Shown: positions 1 to 8,327, counted from the first letter of the stretch. The stretch is 29,058 bases of DNA from an uncultured Slackia sp. (GCF_959608125.1 NZ_CAUHPG010000027.1:1-29058); one strand, 5' to 3'. Numbers and translations: made by a program. Notes: generated by a model not told the origin, from the letters alone.

Positions 1-109
1 GCCCCGCCCCGCGCAAGGGATTTCTCTCCGCTCCACGATTCCTCCACAAAGGGGCTTCGGAGGGGCGGACGGGGCCTCTCCTATATATAGATAGGGAGCG
101 GCCCGGCAC

Positions 110-145
110 AAAAGAAAACCCCGCCGCGAACGATCGAGACGGGGT
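110..145 (-). terminator. Intrinsic terminator of tRNA-Ser
   Basis: Read leftward, CCCCGTC pairs with GGCGGGG (one T-G pair) around a 12-nt loop and is followed by TTTTCTTTT. It starts about 10 nt past the CCA end of the tRNA, as expected for an intrinsic terminator. Confidence 0.8.
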
Positions 146-154
146 AGAAGCATC

Positions 155-242
155 TGGCGGAGGAAGTAGGATTTGAACCCACGAGGGCTTTCACCCTGCT
201 TGTTTTCAAGACAAGTGCCTTCAACCACTCGGCCATTCCTCC
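155..242 (-). tRNA. tRNA-Ser (anticodon TGA)
   Basis: The reverse strand folds as a class II tRNA of 88 nt including an encoded CCA. Acceptor GGAGGAA pairs with TTCCTCC, then discriminator G and CCA. The anticodon loop CTTGAAA gives TGA, reading UCA-type serine codons. A long variable arm and the T-loop GGTTCAAATCC are visible. Confidence 0.96.
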
Positions 243-254
243 AAAACGCATTGA

Positions 255-260
255 AGGATA
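255..260 (-). promoter_or_regulatory. Probable -10 element of tRNA-Ser
   Basis: On the reverse strand, TGG-TATCCT (extended -10) lies 12 nt before the tRNA 5' end. I see no convincing -35 element. Confidence 0.4.
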
Positions 261-348
261 CCACATCCAGCCGCCCTTTGAGGCGCTTAGAAAGGAACGC
301 CTCCCCCCTGCACGATAACCCCGGAGAGAGACCCGCTCCCCCATACGC

Positions 349-386
349 GCGAAGAGGGCCCCTATCGTACAGAGGGCCCTCTTCGC
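349..386 (-). terminator. Strong tail-less hairpin after the flavin reductase gene
   Basis: A perfect 13-bp inverted repeat, GCGAAGAGGGCCC / GGGCCCTCTTCGC with a 12-nt loop, lies 66 bp past the stop of the leftward reductase gene. No U-tract follows on either strand, so a transcript-end role is inferred from position and strength only. Confidence 0.5.
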
Positions 387-451
387 ATGGGTCTCAAACC
401 CGTATGAACATGCGCCAGCAACGGAGGGGGGTGCGGCGCCGAATATATCTC

Positions 452-2239
452 TTACTTTCCAGCTGCGGCGTTTTCTCCGGCAATCTTGCCATAAACCATG
501 CACATGCCGGCGCTCAAGCCCTTCAGCGAAATGGGGTACTGCACATTGAATCGACCGCCCTGCGTTGCTCCACATACGTACAGGCCTTTGATGACGTTGC
601 GCTCGCTATCGTACACTCGGCATTCTTTGTCGGACTCGAATCCACCGAGGTTACAGAGATTCAGCGCACAGCCGCACTCTGCCGCATAAAAGGGTCCATT
701 CTCCAACGGGAAAAGACGTTTGGCGCTTTTGAAAAAGTCGGCGTCTTCGCCGTTTTTGGCCAATTCGTTATAGCGCTCGATCGATGCCTTCGCGGCATCT
801 ACATCCATTCCTTCGATTTGAGCCAGCAACTCATCGATGGTGTCGCCCTTCAGGCAACGCCCCTCTTCGACGGCCGTCTCGATATCGGAATCGGTGCGCA
901 CATTAATCCTGAGGCCTGCGGCAGCATATTCAGGCAGGGGCTCATCGCGATAAAAGCATGCGACGCCATGCGCTGCGGGGAAATAGGCGAGCTGCTCGGG
1001 CCAGGCGGAATCGAAGAACTGATACGCTTTACGCTGAGGTTGCAGCTCGACTTGATTTTCAAGCTGCTGCCCTGGAAGATCCTCGTTCATGAAGCGCTCG
1101 CCGCGCAAATTCAGCCACAGATATCCGTTATTGCCGATCACGCCACGACCGTCGGCGCCAGCGCCGCCGCCCATGTGGTGAATCATGGGAGCATGCCACT
1201 GCTCGACGGCCGCGCCGGCCCATGCGCCCATCTTGTGGCCTTCGCCCACGTTGGTGTAGTTGCCTTCGTCGTCGGTATCGATACTCAAAATCTGAATACC
1301 GTTCTCAATGCACTCGGGAGCGTAGAACTTCATCATGTCTTCGTTGCCGAGATAGTCGCCCGTTGCAAGCACAACGCTCTTAGCGTTGATTCTAATATAC
1401 TTTTCCGAGCCGGTCTCTTGTGCGTATATGCCGGCTATTACCCCGCTCTCATCCTGAATCAGCTCGACCCCCTTGGTCTTATAACGAACCTCGGCACCTG
1501 CATCTACGGCCGCCTGAAGGTTGTCGGCCATCACGGTAGCAAGGCTGCTGAAGCCCACAGAAGTAGGATAGCAAGGCAGGTCTTCCTGCGTGTAATCGTA
1601 GGTTTCGGGCATCGGATACATGTAGGGATACAGGTAGTTCTTCTGGCCTTCTTCCGGAATCTCAGCATAGCTCTCTTCCGCGATATACACGTCGCTCGGC
1701 TCAATGAACCAGTCGAGAGCCGCACCCGACTCGTCATAATATCGGCTGATGATGCCGTAATTCGCATGGTGGCTGCACTCTTCCATGTGCATGTTGACGA
1801 CCATCTTCTTGTCGAGGAAGCCATCGCCGCGGCCCCACTGCGCCTGCGTCTGGCCACCGAAGATGGCCATGTCGCTTGCCGCGCTATTCAGTTTAGACGA
1901 CGTTTCCAGACATACGACCTTGGCGCCTGCCTCTGCGGCGGCACGTGCGGCAGGAACACCCGCGCAACCAAGGCCAACGACGACGACATCCGCATCGATG
2001 TTTTCGGCCACGTCAGCATCGGCGATCTCGGGTTTTTCTCCCAACCAAGGCAATGCGCCCGTTCCGTCGTATCCGACCGTGGTCACAGACGATTCGGACG
2101 ATGCGGCAGCCTTATCCTTAGAAGAAGCAGTGCTCGGCGCACACCCTGAAAGACCTGCTACGCCCGCAAGCGCAGCTCCCATAACGGCAGCACCGGACAA
2201 AAAGTTACGACGACTGATTCCCTCGGTTTCATTGAACAT
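452..2239 (-). CDS. Tat-exported FAD-dependent reductase (fumarate reductase/flavocytochrome c family)
   Basis: A 595-aa flavoprotein. The N-terminus has a twin-arginine motif (SRRNFL, residues 9-14), a hydrophobic stretch and a lipobox L-S-G-C with Cys33, so it is probably an exported, membrane-anchored lipoprotein. The FAD-binding fold starts near residue 84 (G89-L-G91-C-A-G94), and a typical FAD_binding_2 C-terminus (GLYVCGATQGGR) is near residue 552. The segment after the family motif RFMNE reads DLPGQQ where fumarate and urocanate reductases carry the catalytic Arg of TTRD, and the His pair before the late Gly-Gly motif reads NLCNLGG. The substrate is therefore probably not fumarate. Coriobacteria carry many such paralogs, often as terminal reductases for organic acceptors. 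The start is supported by GGGAGG 8 nt upstream. It is divergent from a LuxR regulator that probably controls it. No haem or FMN-binding domain is fused. Confidence 0.9.
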   Translation of the reverse strand: MFNETEGISRRNFLSGAAVMGAALAGVAGLSGCAPSTASSKDKAAASSESSVTTVGYDGTGALPWLGEKPEIADADVAENIDADVVVVGLGCAGVPAARAAAEAGAKVVCLETSSKLNSAASDMAIFGGQTQAQWGRGDGFLDKKMVVNMHMEECSHHANYGIISRYYDESGAALDWFIEPSDVYIAEESYAEIPEEGQKNYLYPYMYPMPETYDYTQEDLPCYPTSVGFSSLATVMADNLQAAVDAGAEVRYKTKGVELIQDESGVIAGIYAQETGSEKYIRINAKSVVLATGDYLGNEDMMKFYAPECIENGIQILSIDTDDEGNYTNVGEGHKMGAWAGAAVEQWHAPMIHHMGGGAGADGRGVIGNNGYLWLNLRGERFMNEDLPGQQLENQVELQPQRKAYQFFDSAWPEQLAYFPAAHGVACFYRDEPLPEYAAAGLRINVRTDSDIETAVEEGRCLKGDTIDELLAQIEGMDVDAAKASIERYNELAKNGEDADFFKSAKRLFPLENGPFYAAECGCALNLCNLGGFESDKECRVYDSERNVIKGLYVCGATQGGRFNVQYPISLKGLSAGMCMVYGKIAGENAAAGK

Positions 2240-2359
2240 GGCATTCCCTCCCGTTCTCTCCTATAGCGCCGGCCCGGAACGGCCCCGCCATTAAGAGGGG
2301 GGCGGAGCCATTCGAACCGATGCCCCGCATTGTGTTAGAAAACCAGCCGGTATGCACCC

Positions 2360-2447
2360 ACCGTCATGGTCGAAAAGGTCGACCAACGATTAAAATCCCT
2401 GTTCATGCGCTTATGGTCCCAAGCACGCATCAACCATCATGGTCGAA
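2360..2447. promoter_or_regulatory. Repeated dyad, candidate operator for the LuxR regulator
   Basis: ACCGTCATGGTCGAA (2360-2374) and ACCATCATGGTCGAA (2433-2447) match at 14 of 15 positions and start 73 bp apart, close to seven helical turns. The core ACCAT-C-ATGGT in the second copy is a perfect dyad. A weaker TTATGGTC lies between them at 2411. The right copy sits just upstream of the -35 of the LuxR gene. Function is inferred from position in the divergent intergenic region. Confidence 0.5.
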
Positions 2448-2455
2448 TCTTCCGT

Positions 2456-2481
2456 TTGACATGCAACCATTATGCGATAAT
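2456..2481 (+). promoter_or_regulatory. Probable promoter of the LuxR regulator gene
   Basis: A consensus -35 TTGACA (2456-2461) is followed after 14 bp by GATAAT (2476-2481). The spacing is shorter than ideal, which fits a promoter needing an activator at the adjacent dyad. The start codon lies 27 bp further on. Confidence 0.45.
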
Positions 2482-2508
2482 GCATCGAACGTCATTCCAG
2501 GAGGAATT

Positions 2509-3987
2509 TTGATCGAGTCGCGCGAAATAGCCTTCATTCCCGCCCACGCCTGCTTCGCGGTCGGCTATGCATGCGTATGCGCCTGGGCGATCATCCTGCT
2601 GTTCTCGCCGGCCTTCGGATCGCCGAGCGACATCTACGCCGCACCGATGTCCATGCTTCCGGGCCTGGTAGCCTGCCTAAGCAGCATCGTCTTCCTCAGG
2701 ACCTTCCCTTCGATTTCGGGAAAGACCCCCTTCGTCGTCACGGCAAGTGCCTTTATGGCCGCGGGAACCCTTCTGTACACCCATCCGGCATTCGCTGCTG
2801 CCGAAGCCTTTCGCTTAGGAGGACTTGCTTTATCTGGGTTTTTCGCAATCGTGGTAATCATGTCGTGGTTCGACACCTTTGCCGACCTCCAGCCTCGGAC
2901 GATCATCATCACGACAGGTTGCGCGCTCAGCATCGCCGCCGTCACCTGCTGGGCCATCCTCTCCTGCCCCGCCGCAATCGCAAGCACCACGTCTTCGCTG
3001 CTACCGCTGCTCTCCATGATCTTGCTTCCGAAAATGCGCGGCGGCGATTCGGAAAATGACGCCTCTCGCACGATGCGCGAGGTGATAGCCGCCGCCATTC
3101 CCGCTCGTACTTTGCTCGGCCTGGCGGTGACCTTCTTCATAGTCCGCTCCATCGCGACCCTCGCCCCCGAATTCGAGCAGTTCAACTCCTCCGTTACGCC
3201 GATTTCGCTGCTCGTCCCCCTTTTGATCACCGCGTTCTTCATCGGCAGCGCCCTACTGGTCAAAAAACGCATAGATCCGTCCATCTTCTACAAGATCCTT
3301 CTATCCTGCTTCGCGGGCTTCGTATTCCTTCTTGCATCTTCAACAGGCATCACCGCGGCGCTCGTGTTCTATGCGAACTTAGCAGCCGAGGTAATAACCT
3401 GGACCGTTCTTGCCCTCTGGGCCAAAAAGACCCCCGTAAAGCCCCATCTCGTATTCGCGATCGGCTGGATAGCGGAATGCGCAGGCAATACGCTCGGCCA
3501 GGTCGTCACGCCGCTTTTCGCCGAACAGGGTCATTTGTTCTTCGCCGTGGCCATCGTGGCCATACTGCTAGCCGTAAGCTTCGCATTCAGCGAAGGGCAC
3601 CTGGTCCTCGAAGTCGATTTCGAAGACGAAGATAGGGCCGATACAGCAGCCGACAAACAGGGCTCGAAGAAAGACTCTGTCGCTGCATCGCAAAAAACCG
3701 ACACCGACCAGGGCTCCAAAAATCAAGAACCGAAAGCACACCCCGCAATGGGGGGCGAACCCGACAAGCGAATGGATGCCTTTGCCGCTTCGTATGACAT
3801 ATCGCCTCGTGAGCGCGACGTCCTTGAACTCTGGATAGCGGGAAGGGGCATGAAATACATCGAGAACGCCCTCTTCATCAGCGAATCGACGGTGAAGTCG
3901 CACCTTCGCAGCATTTATCGCAAATGCGACACGCATAATCGCGACGAGACGATTTCGCTTTACGAAAAGGAAACTTCAGGCGAGTAG
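2509..3987 (+). CDS. LuxR-family regulator with polytopic membrane N-terminal domain
   Basis: The open frame extends upstream to 2320, but I choose the TTG at 2509 because AGGAGG ends 4 nt before it and a consensus -35 lies at 2456; this gives 492 aa. Residues ~5-375 hold roughly 10-12 hydrophobic segments, like an MFS-type membrane sensor. A charged linker (~375-420) follows, then a C-terminal GerE/LuxR helix-turn-helix beginning SPRERDVLELW and containing ISESTVKSHLRSIYRK. This membrane-anchored LuxR architecture is common in Eggerthella-type bacteria next to respiratory reductases. It probably senses the substrate of the divergent flavin reductase and regulates that gene and itself; ligand and targets are inferred from position only. 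Confidence 0.88.
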   Translation: MIESREIAFIPAHACFAVGYACVCAWAIILLFSPAFGSPSDIYAAPMSMLPGLVACLSSIVFLRTFPSISGKTPFVVTASAFMAAGTLLYTHPAFAAAEAFRLGGLALSGFFAIVVIMSWFDTFADLQPRTIIITTGCALSIAAVTCWAILSCPAAIASTTSSLLPLLSMILLPKMRGGDSENDASRTMREVIAAAIPARTLLGLAVTFFIVRSIATLAPEFEQFNSSVTPISLLVPLLITAFFIGSALLVKKRIDPSIFYKILLSCFAGFVFLLASSTGITAALVFYANLAAEVITWTVLALWAKKTPVKPHLVFAIGWIAECAGNTLGQVVTPLFAEQGHLFFAVAIVAILLAVSFAFSEGHLVLEVDFEDEDRADTAADKQGSKKDSVAASQKTDTDQGSKNQEPKAHPAMGGEPDKRMDAFAASYDISPRERDVLELWIAGRGMKYIENALFISESTVKSHLRSIYRKCDTHNRDETISLYEKETSGE

Positions 3988-4147
3988 CGTCGATTTCCGT
4001 CTCCCGCCCCTGCAAGCGCCGCCTGTTTTCAATCTAATTTCGCCAATTGCGATTATCCAGACGACTGAAGCCCGCACGAAAAGCATGATGCCGACACGCA
4101 AAGCCGAGCGGCCTTACGTTGCGAACAGGGCAAGGCTTTGCTCCACA

Positions 4148-4187
4148 GCGAACGAAGGGCCCCGCATGAGCGAGACCCTTCGTTCGC
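4148..4187 (-). terminator. Strong tail-less hairpin after dapH
   Basis: A perfect 12-bp inverted repeat, GCGAACGAAGGG / CCCTTCGTTCGC with a 16-nt loop, lies 22 bp past the dapH stop. It has no U-tract on the leftward transcript. It may end the lysine operon transcript or protect its 3' end, and could also serve the convergent LuxR gene. Confidence 0.55.
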
Positions 4188-4209
4188 AAAACGATATCGA
4201 CATAAAGCT

Positions 4210-4929
4210 CTAGAGCGTGCGCAGCGCATCCACGAGAGCGGTCTTGCCCTCGGTCTTCGCGTCTTTCATCTTGATGACCTTTGCAGGAACGCCGGCGACC
4301 ACGGCTCCCGCAGGAACGTCGTTGACCACCACGGCGCCGGCGGCCACGACGGCGCCCTCGCCGACATGAACGCCCTCGAGCACGACGGCGTTGGCACCCA
4401 TCATGACGTTGTCCTCCACGATGACGGGCGTCGCGCTGGCAGGCTCGACCACGCCGGCAAGAACGGTTCCCGCGCCGATGTGGCAATGCTTGCCGACGGT
4501 GGCGCGACCGCCCAGGACGCAGCCCATATCGATCATGGTGCCTTCGCCGATCACGGCGCCGATGTTGATGACCGCACCCATCATGATGACCGCGTTGTCG
4601 CCGATTTCCACCTGGTCGCGAATGATCGCGCCGGGCTCGATACGGGCGTTGACGCCCTTCTTGTCGAGCAGCGGCACGGCGGAATTGCGGCAATCGTTTT
4701 CGACTTCGTAATAGTCGATGCGGTCGGCGTTCTCCTCGAGCACCGGAGCAAGATCGGCCCAATCGCCGAACACGACCTTGCCCTTGCGGCTGCCGAACAC
4801 CTTGACGGCGCCCTTGTCGCAATGGGCAGCGTAATCGATCTTCTGGCCGGGCTTCTCGCGAACATACAGCTTCACGGGCGTCTTCTTCTCAGCCGTGGCG
4901 ATGAAATTGATGATCTCTTCTGCGTTCAT
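4210..4929 (-). CDS. dapH: 2,3,4,5-tetrahydropyridine-2,6-dicarboxylate N-acetyltransferase
   Basis: A 239-aa cytoplasmic acyltransferase that acetylates tetrahydrodipicolinate with acetyl-CoA, the first step of the acetyl branch of DAP/lysine synthesis. Residues 1-~85 form the mixed alpha/beta N-terminal domain typical of DapH. From ~95 to 215 there are isoleucine-patch hexapeptide turns (left-handed beta helix), for example IGDNAVIMMGAVINIGAVIGEGT and VHVGEGAVVAAGAVVVNDVPAG. Length matches Bacillus-type DapH (about 236 aa) rather than the succinyl-transferring DapD. It is the last gene of the leftward operon lysA-dapA-dapB-dapH, 72 bp after dapB, with AAAAAGGAGAA before the ATG. Many annotations call this gene dapD; the acetyl specificity is inferred from the sequence type. 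Confidence 0.93.
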   Translation of the reverse strand: MNAEEIINFIATAEKKTPVKLYVREKPGQKIDYAAHCDKGAVKVFGSRKGKVVFGDWADLAPVLEENADRIDYYEVENDCRNSAVPLLDKKGVNARIEPGAIIRDQVEIGDNAVIMMGAVINIGAVIGEGTMIDMGCVLGGRATVGKHCHIGAGTVLAGVVEPASATPVIVEDNVMMGANAVVLEGVHVGEGAVVAAGAVVVNDVPAGAVVAGVPAKVIKMKDAKTEGKTALVDALRTL

Positions 4930-5001
4930 GAAGGTTCTCCTTTTTCGTGGATGCGGCCGCGGAAGCGGCGTGGGCCGGCGCGGGGCCGGCCGTCTTACAT
5001 G

Positions 5002-5748
5002 CTATGCGAACATCAGCTCGTCGAACGTGTAGAAACCGGGTTCGCGTGCGACGATCTTCTTCGCCGCCGCGACGGCTCCCGTAGCGAAAATACGGCGGCT
5101 CGTAGCGCGGTGAGTCAGCTCGACCTCTTCGTCGGGGCCGAAGAAATGCACGGCGTGCGTGCCGGCGACCGTGCCGCCGCGCAATGCATGGACGCCGATC
5201 TCGCGCGGATCGCGCTTGCCGCACATGCCCTCGCGGCCATACACCGGCTCGTAGGCGCCTTCGGGGTTCACGGCCTCGAGCAGCAGTTTCGCCGTACCGC
5301 TCGGCGCGTCGGCCTTCTGGTTGTGATGCGTCTCGGTGATTTCGATATCGAATTCGGCGAGCGCCTCGGCAGCCTGGGCGGCCAAGCGGCGAAGCACGGC
5401 GACGCCGAGCGAATAATTGGCGCTGTGGATGACGGCCGAATTTCGACCCAGGTCCTTCACGCGAGCGAGCTCTTCCTCCGAATACCCCGTCACGCCGCTC
5501 ACCAGCGCCGCACCGGTGCGGGCGACATACGCCTCGACCAGCGGGAGCATATCTTTATGGGAAAAGTCGATGGCCACGTCGGCAGCGGGGGCCGCTTCGC
5601 GCAGGTCCTCCTTCGTGTCGGCGCCGACGATGCCGACCAGCTTCAAGCCGGCTTCGGCCTCGACGAGTTCGCGGATGATCGTGCCCATACGGCCGTCCCC
5701 GATGACGAAAACACCGATTTCCTGTCGGGCGTTCTGCTCGTTAGCCAA
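5002..5748 (-). CDS. dapB: 4-hydroxy-tetrahydrodipicolinate reductase
   Basis: A 248-aa NAD(P)H-dependent reductase forming tetrahydrodipicolinate. The Rossmann motif is G17-D-G19-R-M-G22. The DapB signature ETHHNQKADAPSGTA spans ~139-153 with the catalytic His141/His142 and Lys145. The protein is slightly shorter than the usual 250-270 aa. The start is TTG and overlaps the dapA stop by 8 nt, which implies translational coupling; GGGAG lies about 10 nt upstream, inside dapA. The rare start codon may lower its expression relative to dapA. Identity is secure. Confidence 0.95.
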   Translation of the reverse strand: MANEQNARQEIGVFVIGDGRMGTIIRELVEAEAGLKLVGIVGADTKEDLREAAPAADVAIDFSHKDMLPLVEAYVARTGAALVSGVTGYSEEELARVKDLGRNSAVIHSANYSLGVAVLRRLAAQAAEALAEFDIEITETHHNQKADAPSGTAKLLLEAVNPEGAYEPVYGREGMCGKRDPREIGVHALRGGTVAGTHAVHFFGPDEEVELTHRATSRRIFATGAVAAAKKIVAREPGFYTFDELMFA

Positions 5749-6634
5749 TCAGACCAACTCCCTTCAGGGCCTCTTCGACGCGCGCGCGGCCCGCATCGCT
5801 CAGCTCGCACAGCGGCTGGCGGTATTCGGCCTTGCCGTAGCCCATCATTTCCAGAGCGCCCTTCACGGGAATGGGATTGACCTCGCAGAACAGGGCGTCG
5901 ATCAGATCCATGCAGCGAAGCTGCTCGGCAAGCGCCACATCGTGGTCGCCCTCGAGATAGTTCCAAACCATGCGATGCACCTCGAGCGGCATGACGTTGG
6001 CCCAAACCGAGATGACGCCGCTTGCGCCGAGGGCCATCATGGGCAGCACGATGTCGTCGTTGCCCGAGAACATGAGGAAGTCTTCGTTCACATAGCGCGC
6101 GATGCGGGCGGCATACGACATGTTGCCGGACGCCTCTTTAATGCCGAGGGCGTTCGGGTGCTTGGACAAGCGCTCGATGTTGCGCTCGGAAATGGAGCAG
6201 CCGGTGCGGCCGGGCACGTTATACAGGATGCACGGAATATCGACCGCATCGAGGACGGCGGTGAAGTGACGGTAGATGCCCTCTTCGTTGCTCTTGTTGT
6301 AGTACGGGGTGATGAGCAACAGGCCGTCGACGCCGATGCGCTGATAGCTCAGGCTCTTTTCGACCATGGTCTGCGTAGAGTTGGAGCCGCTGCCCGCGAT
6401 GACGGGAATGCGGCCGGCGACGCGCTTCACCGTGAACTCGCACACCGCGTCGTCTTCTTCGTGCGACATCGTCGACGATTCGCCCGTCGTGCCCAGAATG
6501 AGCAGCGCATCCGTTTCATTTTCCAAATGGAAGTCGATCAGGCGGCCGAGCGCGTCGAAATCGACGCTGCCATCGGCGGCAAAGGGCGTGACAAGCGCCA
6601 CGATCGAGCCTTTGAGGTTCTTCAGATCAGCCAT
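5741..6634 (-). CDS. dapA: 4-hydroxy-tetrahydrodipicolinate synthase
   Basis: A 297-aa TIM-barrel aldolase condensing pyruvate with aspartate semialdehyde, the committed step to DAP and lysine. The catalytic set is complete: Thr49/Thr50 in GTTGESS, Tyr111, Tyr138 in YNVPGRTG, Arg143, and the Schiff-base Lys166 in GIKEASG. Length is standard. AAAGGAACGG precedes the ATG. It lies 42 bp after lysA and overlaps dapB, so it belongs to one transcript controlled by the lysine riboswitch upstream of lysA. Confidence 0.96.
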   Translation of the reverse strand: MADLKNLKGSIVALVTPFAADGSVDFDALGRLIDFHLENETDALLILGTTGESSTMSHEEDDAVCEFTVKRVAGRIPVIAGSGSNSTQTMVEKSLSYQRIGVDGLLLITPYYNKSNEEGIYRHFTAVLDAVDIPCILYNVPGRTGCSISERNIERLSKHPNALGIKEASGNMSYAARIARYVNEDFLMFSGNDDIVLPMMALGASGVISVWANVMPLEVHRMVWNYLEGDHDVALAEQLRCMDLIDALFCEVNPIPVKGALEMMGYGKAEYRQPLCELSDAGRARVEEALKGVGLIG

Positions 6635-6676
6635 ATCCGTTCCTTTCGAAAGAGCGATCCTTTCGCTGTGCCGTAT

Positions 6677-7963
6677 TTAGATCCGTTCGGGCTTGTGAGC
6701 CAGATAGGAGTAATCGTCGAAACAATCGAGCGTGGCGAAATAATCCGCCGGCGTCTCGGCGCGGCGAATGAGCTGTGCGCTTCCGTCTTCACGCAGCAGC
6801 ACCTCGGCGGAGCGCAGCTTGCCGTTATAGTTGTATCCCATAGAGTGGCCATGGGCGCCCGTGTCGTGGATGACCAGAAGGTCGCCAGGAACGACCTCGG
6901 GAAGCGCGCGGTCGACGGCGAATTTATCGCTGTTCTCGCACAGGCCTCCCACCACGTCGTACACGTGGTCGCACGGCACGTCTTCCTTGCCCGCCACCGT
7001 GATGTGGTGATAGGCGCCGTAAATCGCGGGACGCATCAAGTTCACCGCGCAGGCATCCACGCCGACGTAATCCTTGTGAGTATGCTTCTCGTGGATGGCG
7101 CGCGTGACAAGGCAGCCGTAAGGGCCCAGCATGAAGCGGCCGAGCTCGGTGTACAGCGCCACATCGCCCATGCCCGCAGGAACCAGGACGTCCTCGTACA
7201 CGCGGCGAACGCCTTCGCCGATGACGCGGATGTCATTGGGCTCCTGGCCGGACTCGTACGGAATGCCGATGCCGCCCGACAGGTTGATGAACGAAATGTG
7301 CGCGCCCGTTTCGCGCTGCAGATCGACCGCGAGCTTGAACAGGACCTCTGCAAGCTTGGGGTAGTAATCGTTAGTCACGGTGTTGCTGCAAAGGAACGCG
7401 TGGATGCCGAAATGCTTGGCACCCTTCTGCTTCAGAATGCGAAACGCCTCGTAGAGCTGCTCGGTGGTCATGCCGTACTTGGCGTCGCCAGGGTTGTCCA
7501 TGATGCCGTTGCTGATTTCGAACAGGCCGCCGGGATTGTAGCGGCAGCTGATCGTTTCGGGGATGGAACCGATAGTCTGCTCGAGGAAATCGATATGCGT
7601 GATGTCGTCGAGGTTGATGATCGCGCCGAGCTTATCGGCCAACACATAATCGGCCGCGGGGGTTTCGTTCGAAGAAAACATGATGTCATGGCCGCGTACG
7701 CCGCATGCGTCCGACAACATGAGTTCGGTGTACGACGAGCAATCGCAGCCGCAGCCGTATTCCTGCAAGATCTTGATGAGGAACGGATTCGGCGTGGCCT
7801 TCACCGCGAAATACTCTTTGTAGCCTTCGTTCCACGAAAACGCGTCGCGCAGGGCTTCCATATTGCGACGGATTCCCGCCTCGTCATACAGATGGAACGG
7901 CGTGGGGAACTGCTCGGCTATGGCCTCGAGCTGGTCTTTGGTAGCAAACGGCCTCTTCTCCAT
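6677..7963 (-). CDS. lysA: Diaminopimelate decarboxylase
   Basis: A 428-aa PLP enzyme (fold type III) that decarboxylates meso-DAP to L-lysine. The PLP lysine is Lys55 in FAVKATPNP. Also visible are SGGIGIPY, the ELGR phosphate/substrate segment, the active-site Cys motif GGLCENSDKF, and GAHGHSMGYNYNG near the C-terminus. The frame stays open to 8122, but the ATG at 7963 begins the conserved N-terminus and has GAAAGG upstream; the extension would run into the riboswitch terminator. It is the first gene of the leftward lysine operon, so the riboswitch controls both DAP synthesis and its conversion to lysine. Confidence 0.95.
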   Translation of the reverse strand: MEKRPFATKDQLEAIAEQFPTPFHLYDEAGIRRNMEALRDAFSWNEGYKEYFAVKATPNPFLIKILQEYGCGCDCSSYTELMLSDACGVRGHDIMFSSNETPAADYVLADKLGAIINLDDITHIDFLEQTIGSIPETISCRYNPGGLFEISNGIMDNPGDAKYGMTTEQLYEAFRILKQKGAKHFGIHAFLCSNTVTNDYYPKLAEVLFKLAVDLQRETGAHISFINLSGGIGIPYESGQEPNDIRVIGEGVRRVYEDVLVPAGMGDVALYTELGRFMLGPYGCLVTRAIHEKHTHKDYVGVDACAVNLMRPAIYGAYHHITVAGKEDVPCDHVYDVVGGLCENSDKFAVDRALPEVVPGDLLVIHDTGAHGHSMGYNYNGKLRSAEVLLREDGSAQLIRRAETPADYFATLDCFDDYSYLAHKPERI

Positions 7964-8106
7964 GAAGGCGCACCTTTCTCGCTGCAACACTGCGCCTCGG
8001 GGGCGCGTCGGGCGTGGGGCGCATGCAACGGGCGAAAGCGGGCGCCACGAATGACCCGCGGATCGCACCGAAACATACTGGATAGAAGGGCGCCTGCTTG
8101 CCGATA

Positions 8107-8142
8107 TGAAAATCGCCAGCAAGGCGCTGCCTCACTGGCGAT
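8107..8142 (-). terminator. lysA: Riboswitch-controlled terminator before lysA
   Basis: On the reverse strand, ATCGCCAG, T, GAGGC, loop AGC, GCCTT, G, CTGGCGAT pairs end to end with wobble pairs and is followed by TTTTC. It sits just 3' of the lysine aptamer and about 145 nt before the lysA start. This is the expected expression platform: lysine binding should favour termination. A separate 5-bp hairpin ATACG/CGTAT (8141-8154) touches its 5' edge. Confidence 0.85.
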
Positions 8143-8166
8143 ACGAAACCGTATGCATATCAGCAA

Positions 8167-8327
8167 GATAGCGCACCCGCGGCATTGCCGCGGACAGTCC
8201 TGAGGGTATTCCCCGCAGGCCCACCCGAATGCCACGCCTGGCACCCGAGTTCGGCGGTACGCACCTCCCTTTGGCATCGAACGCCTGCCGGCTCTGCCAA
8301 AGTTCATCTTGTCCGCGCCTCTATCGT
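8167..8327 (-). promoter_or_regulatory. Lysine riboswitch (L-box) upstream of lysA
   Basis: The reverse strand shows the conserved lysine aptamer: P1 GATAG (8321-8325) with CTATC (8167-8171), the 5' core AGAGGCGC, a P2 helix CTTTGGCA/TGCCAAAG, the GCCGAA core after GGGAGGTGCG, a P3 helix with GGTGCC/GGCATT, GGGGAATACCC with ACTGTCC of P4, and a P5 hairpin CCGCGGCAATGCCGCGG. Order and core bases match the Thermotoga and Bacillus lysine aptamers as I recall them. It lies between a promoter and the terminator ahead of lysA-dapA-dapB-dapH, so high lysine should switch the whole operon off. Confidence 0.93.

Noticed and set aside
173..2149. 658-aa rightward open frame opposite the flavin reductase
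   Set aside because: It is a shadow in GC-rich coding DNA, starts inside the tRNA-Ser, has no recognisable domain, and the reverse frame encodes a clear flavoprotein.
5417..8203. 928-aa rightward open frame across dapB, dapA and lysA
   Set aside because: His/Asp/Val-rich composition typical of an antisense shadow; it also crosses the lysine operon terminator. The reverse strand genes have all catalytic motifs.
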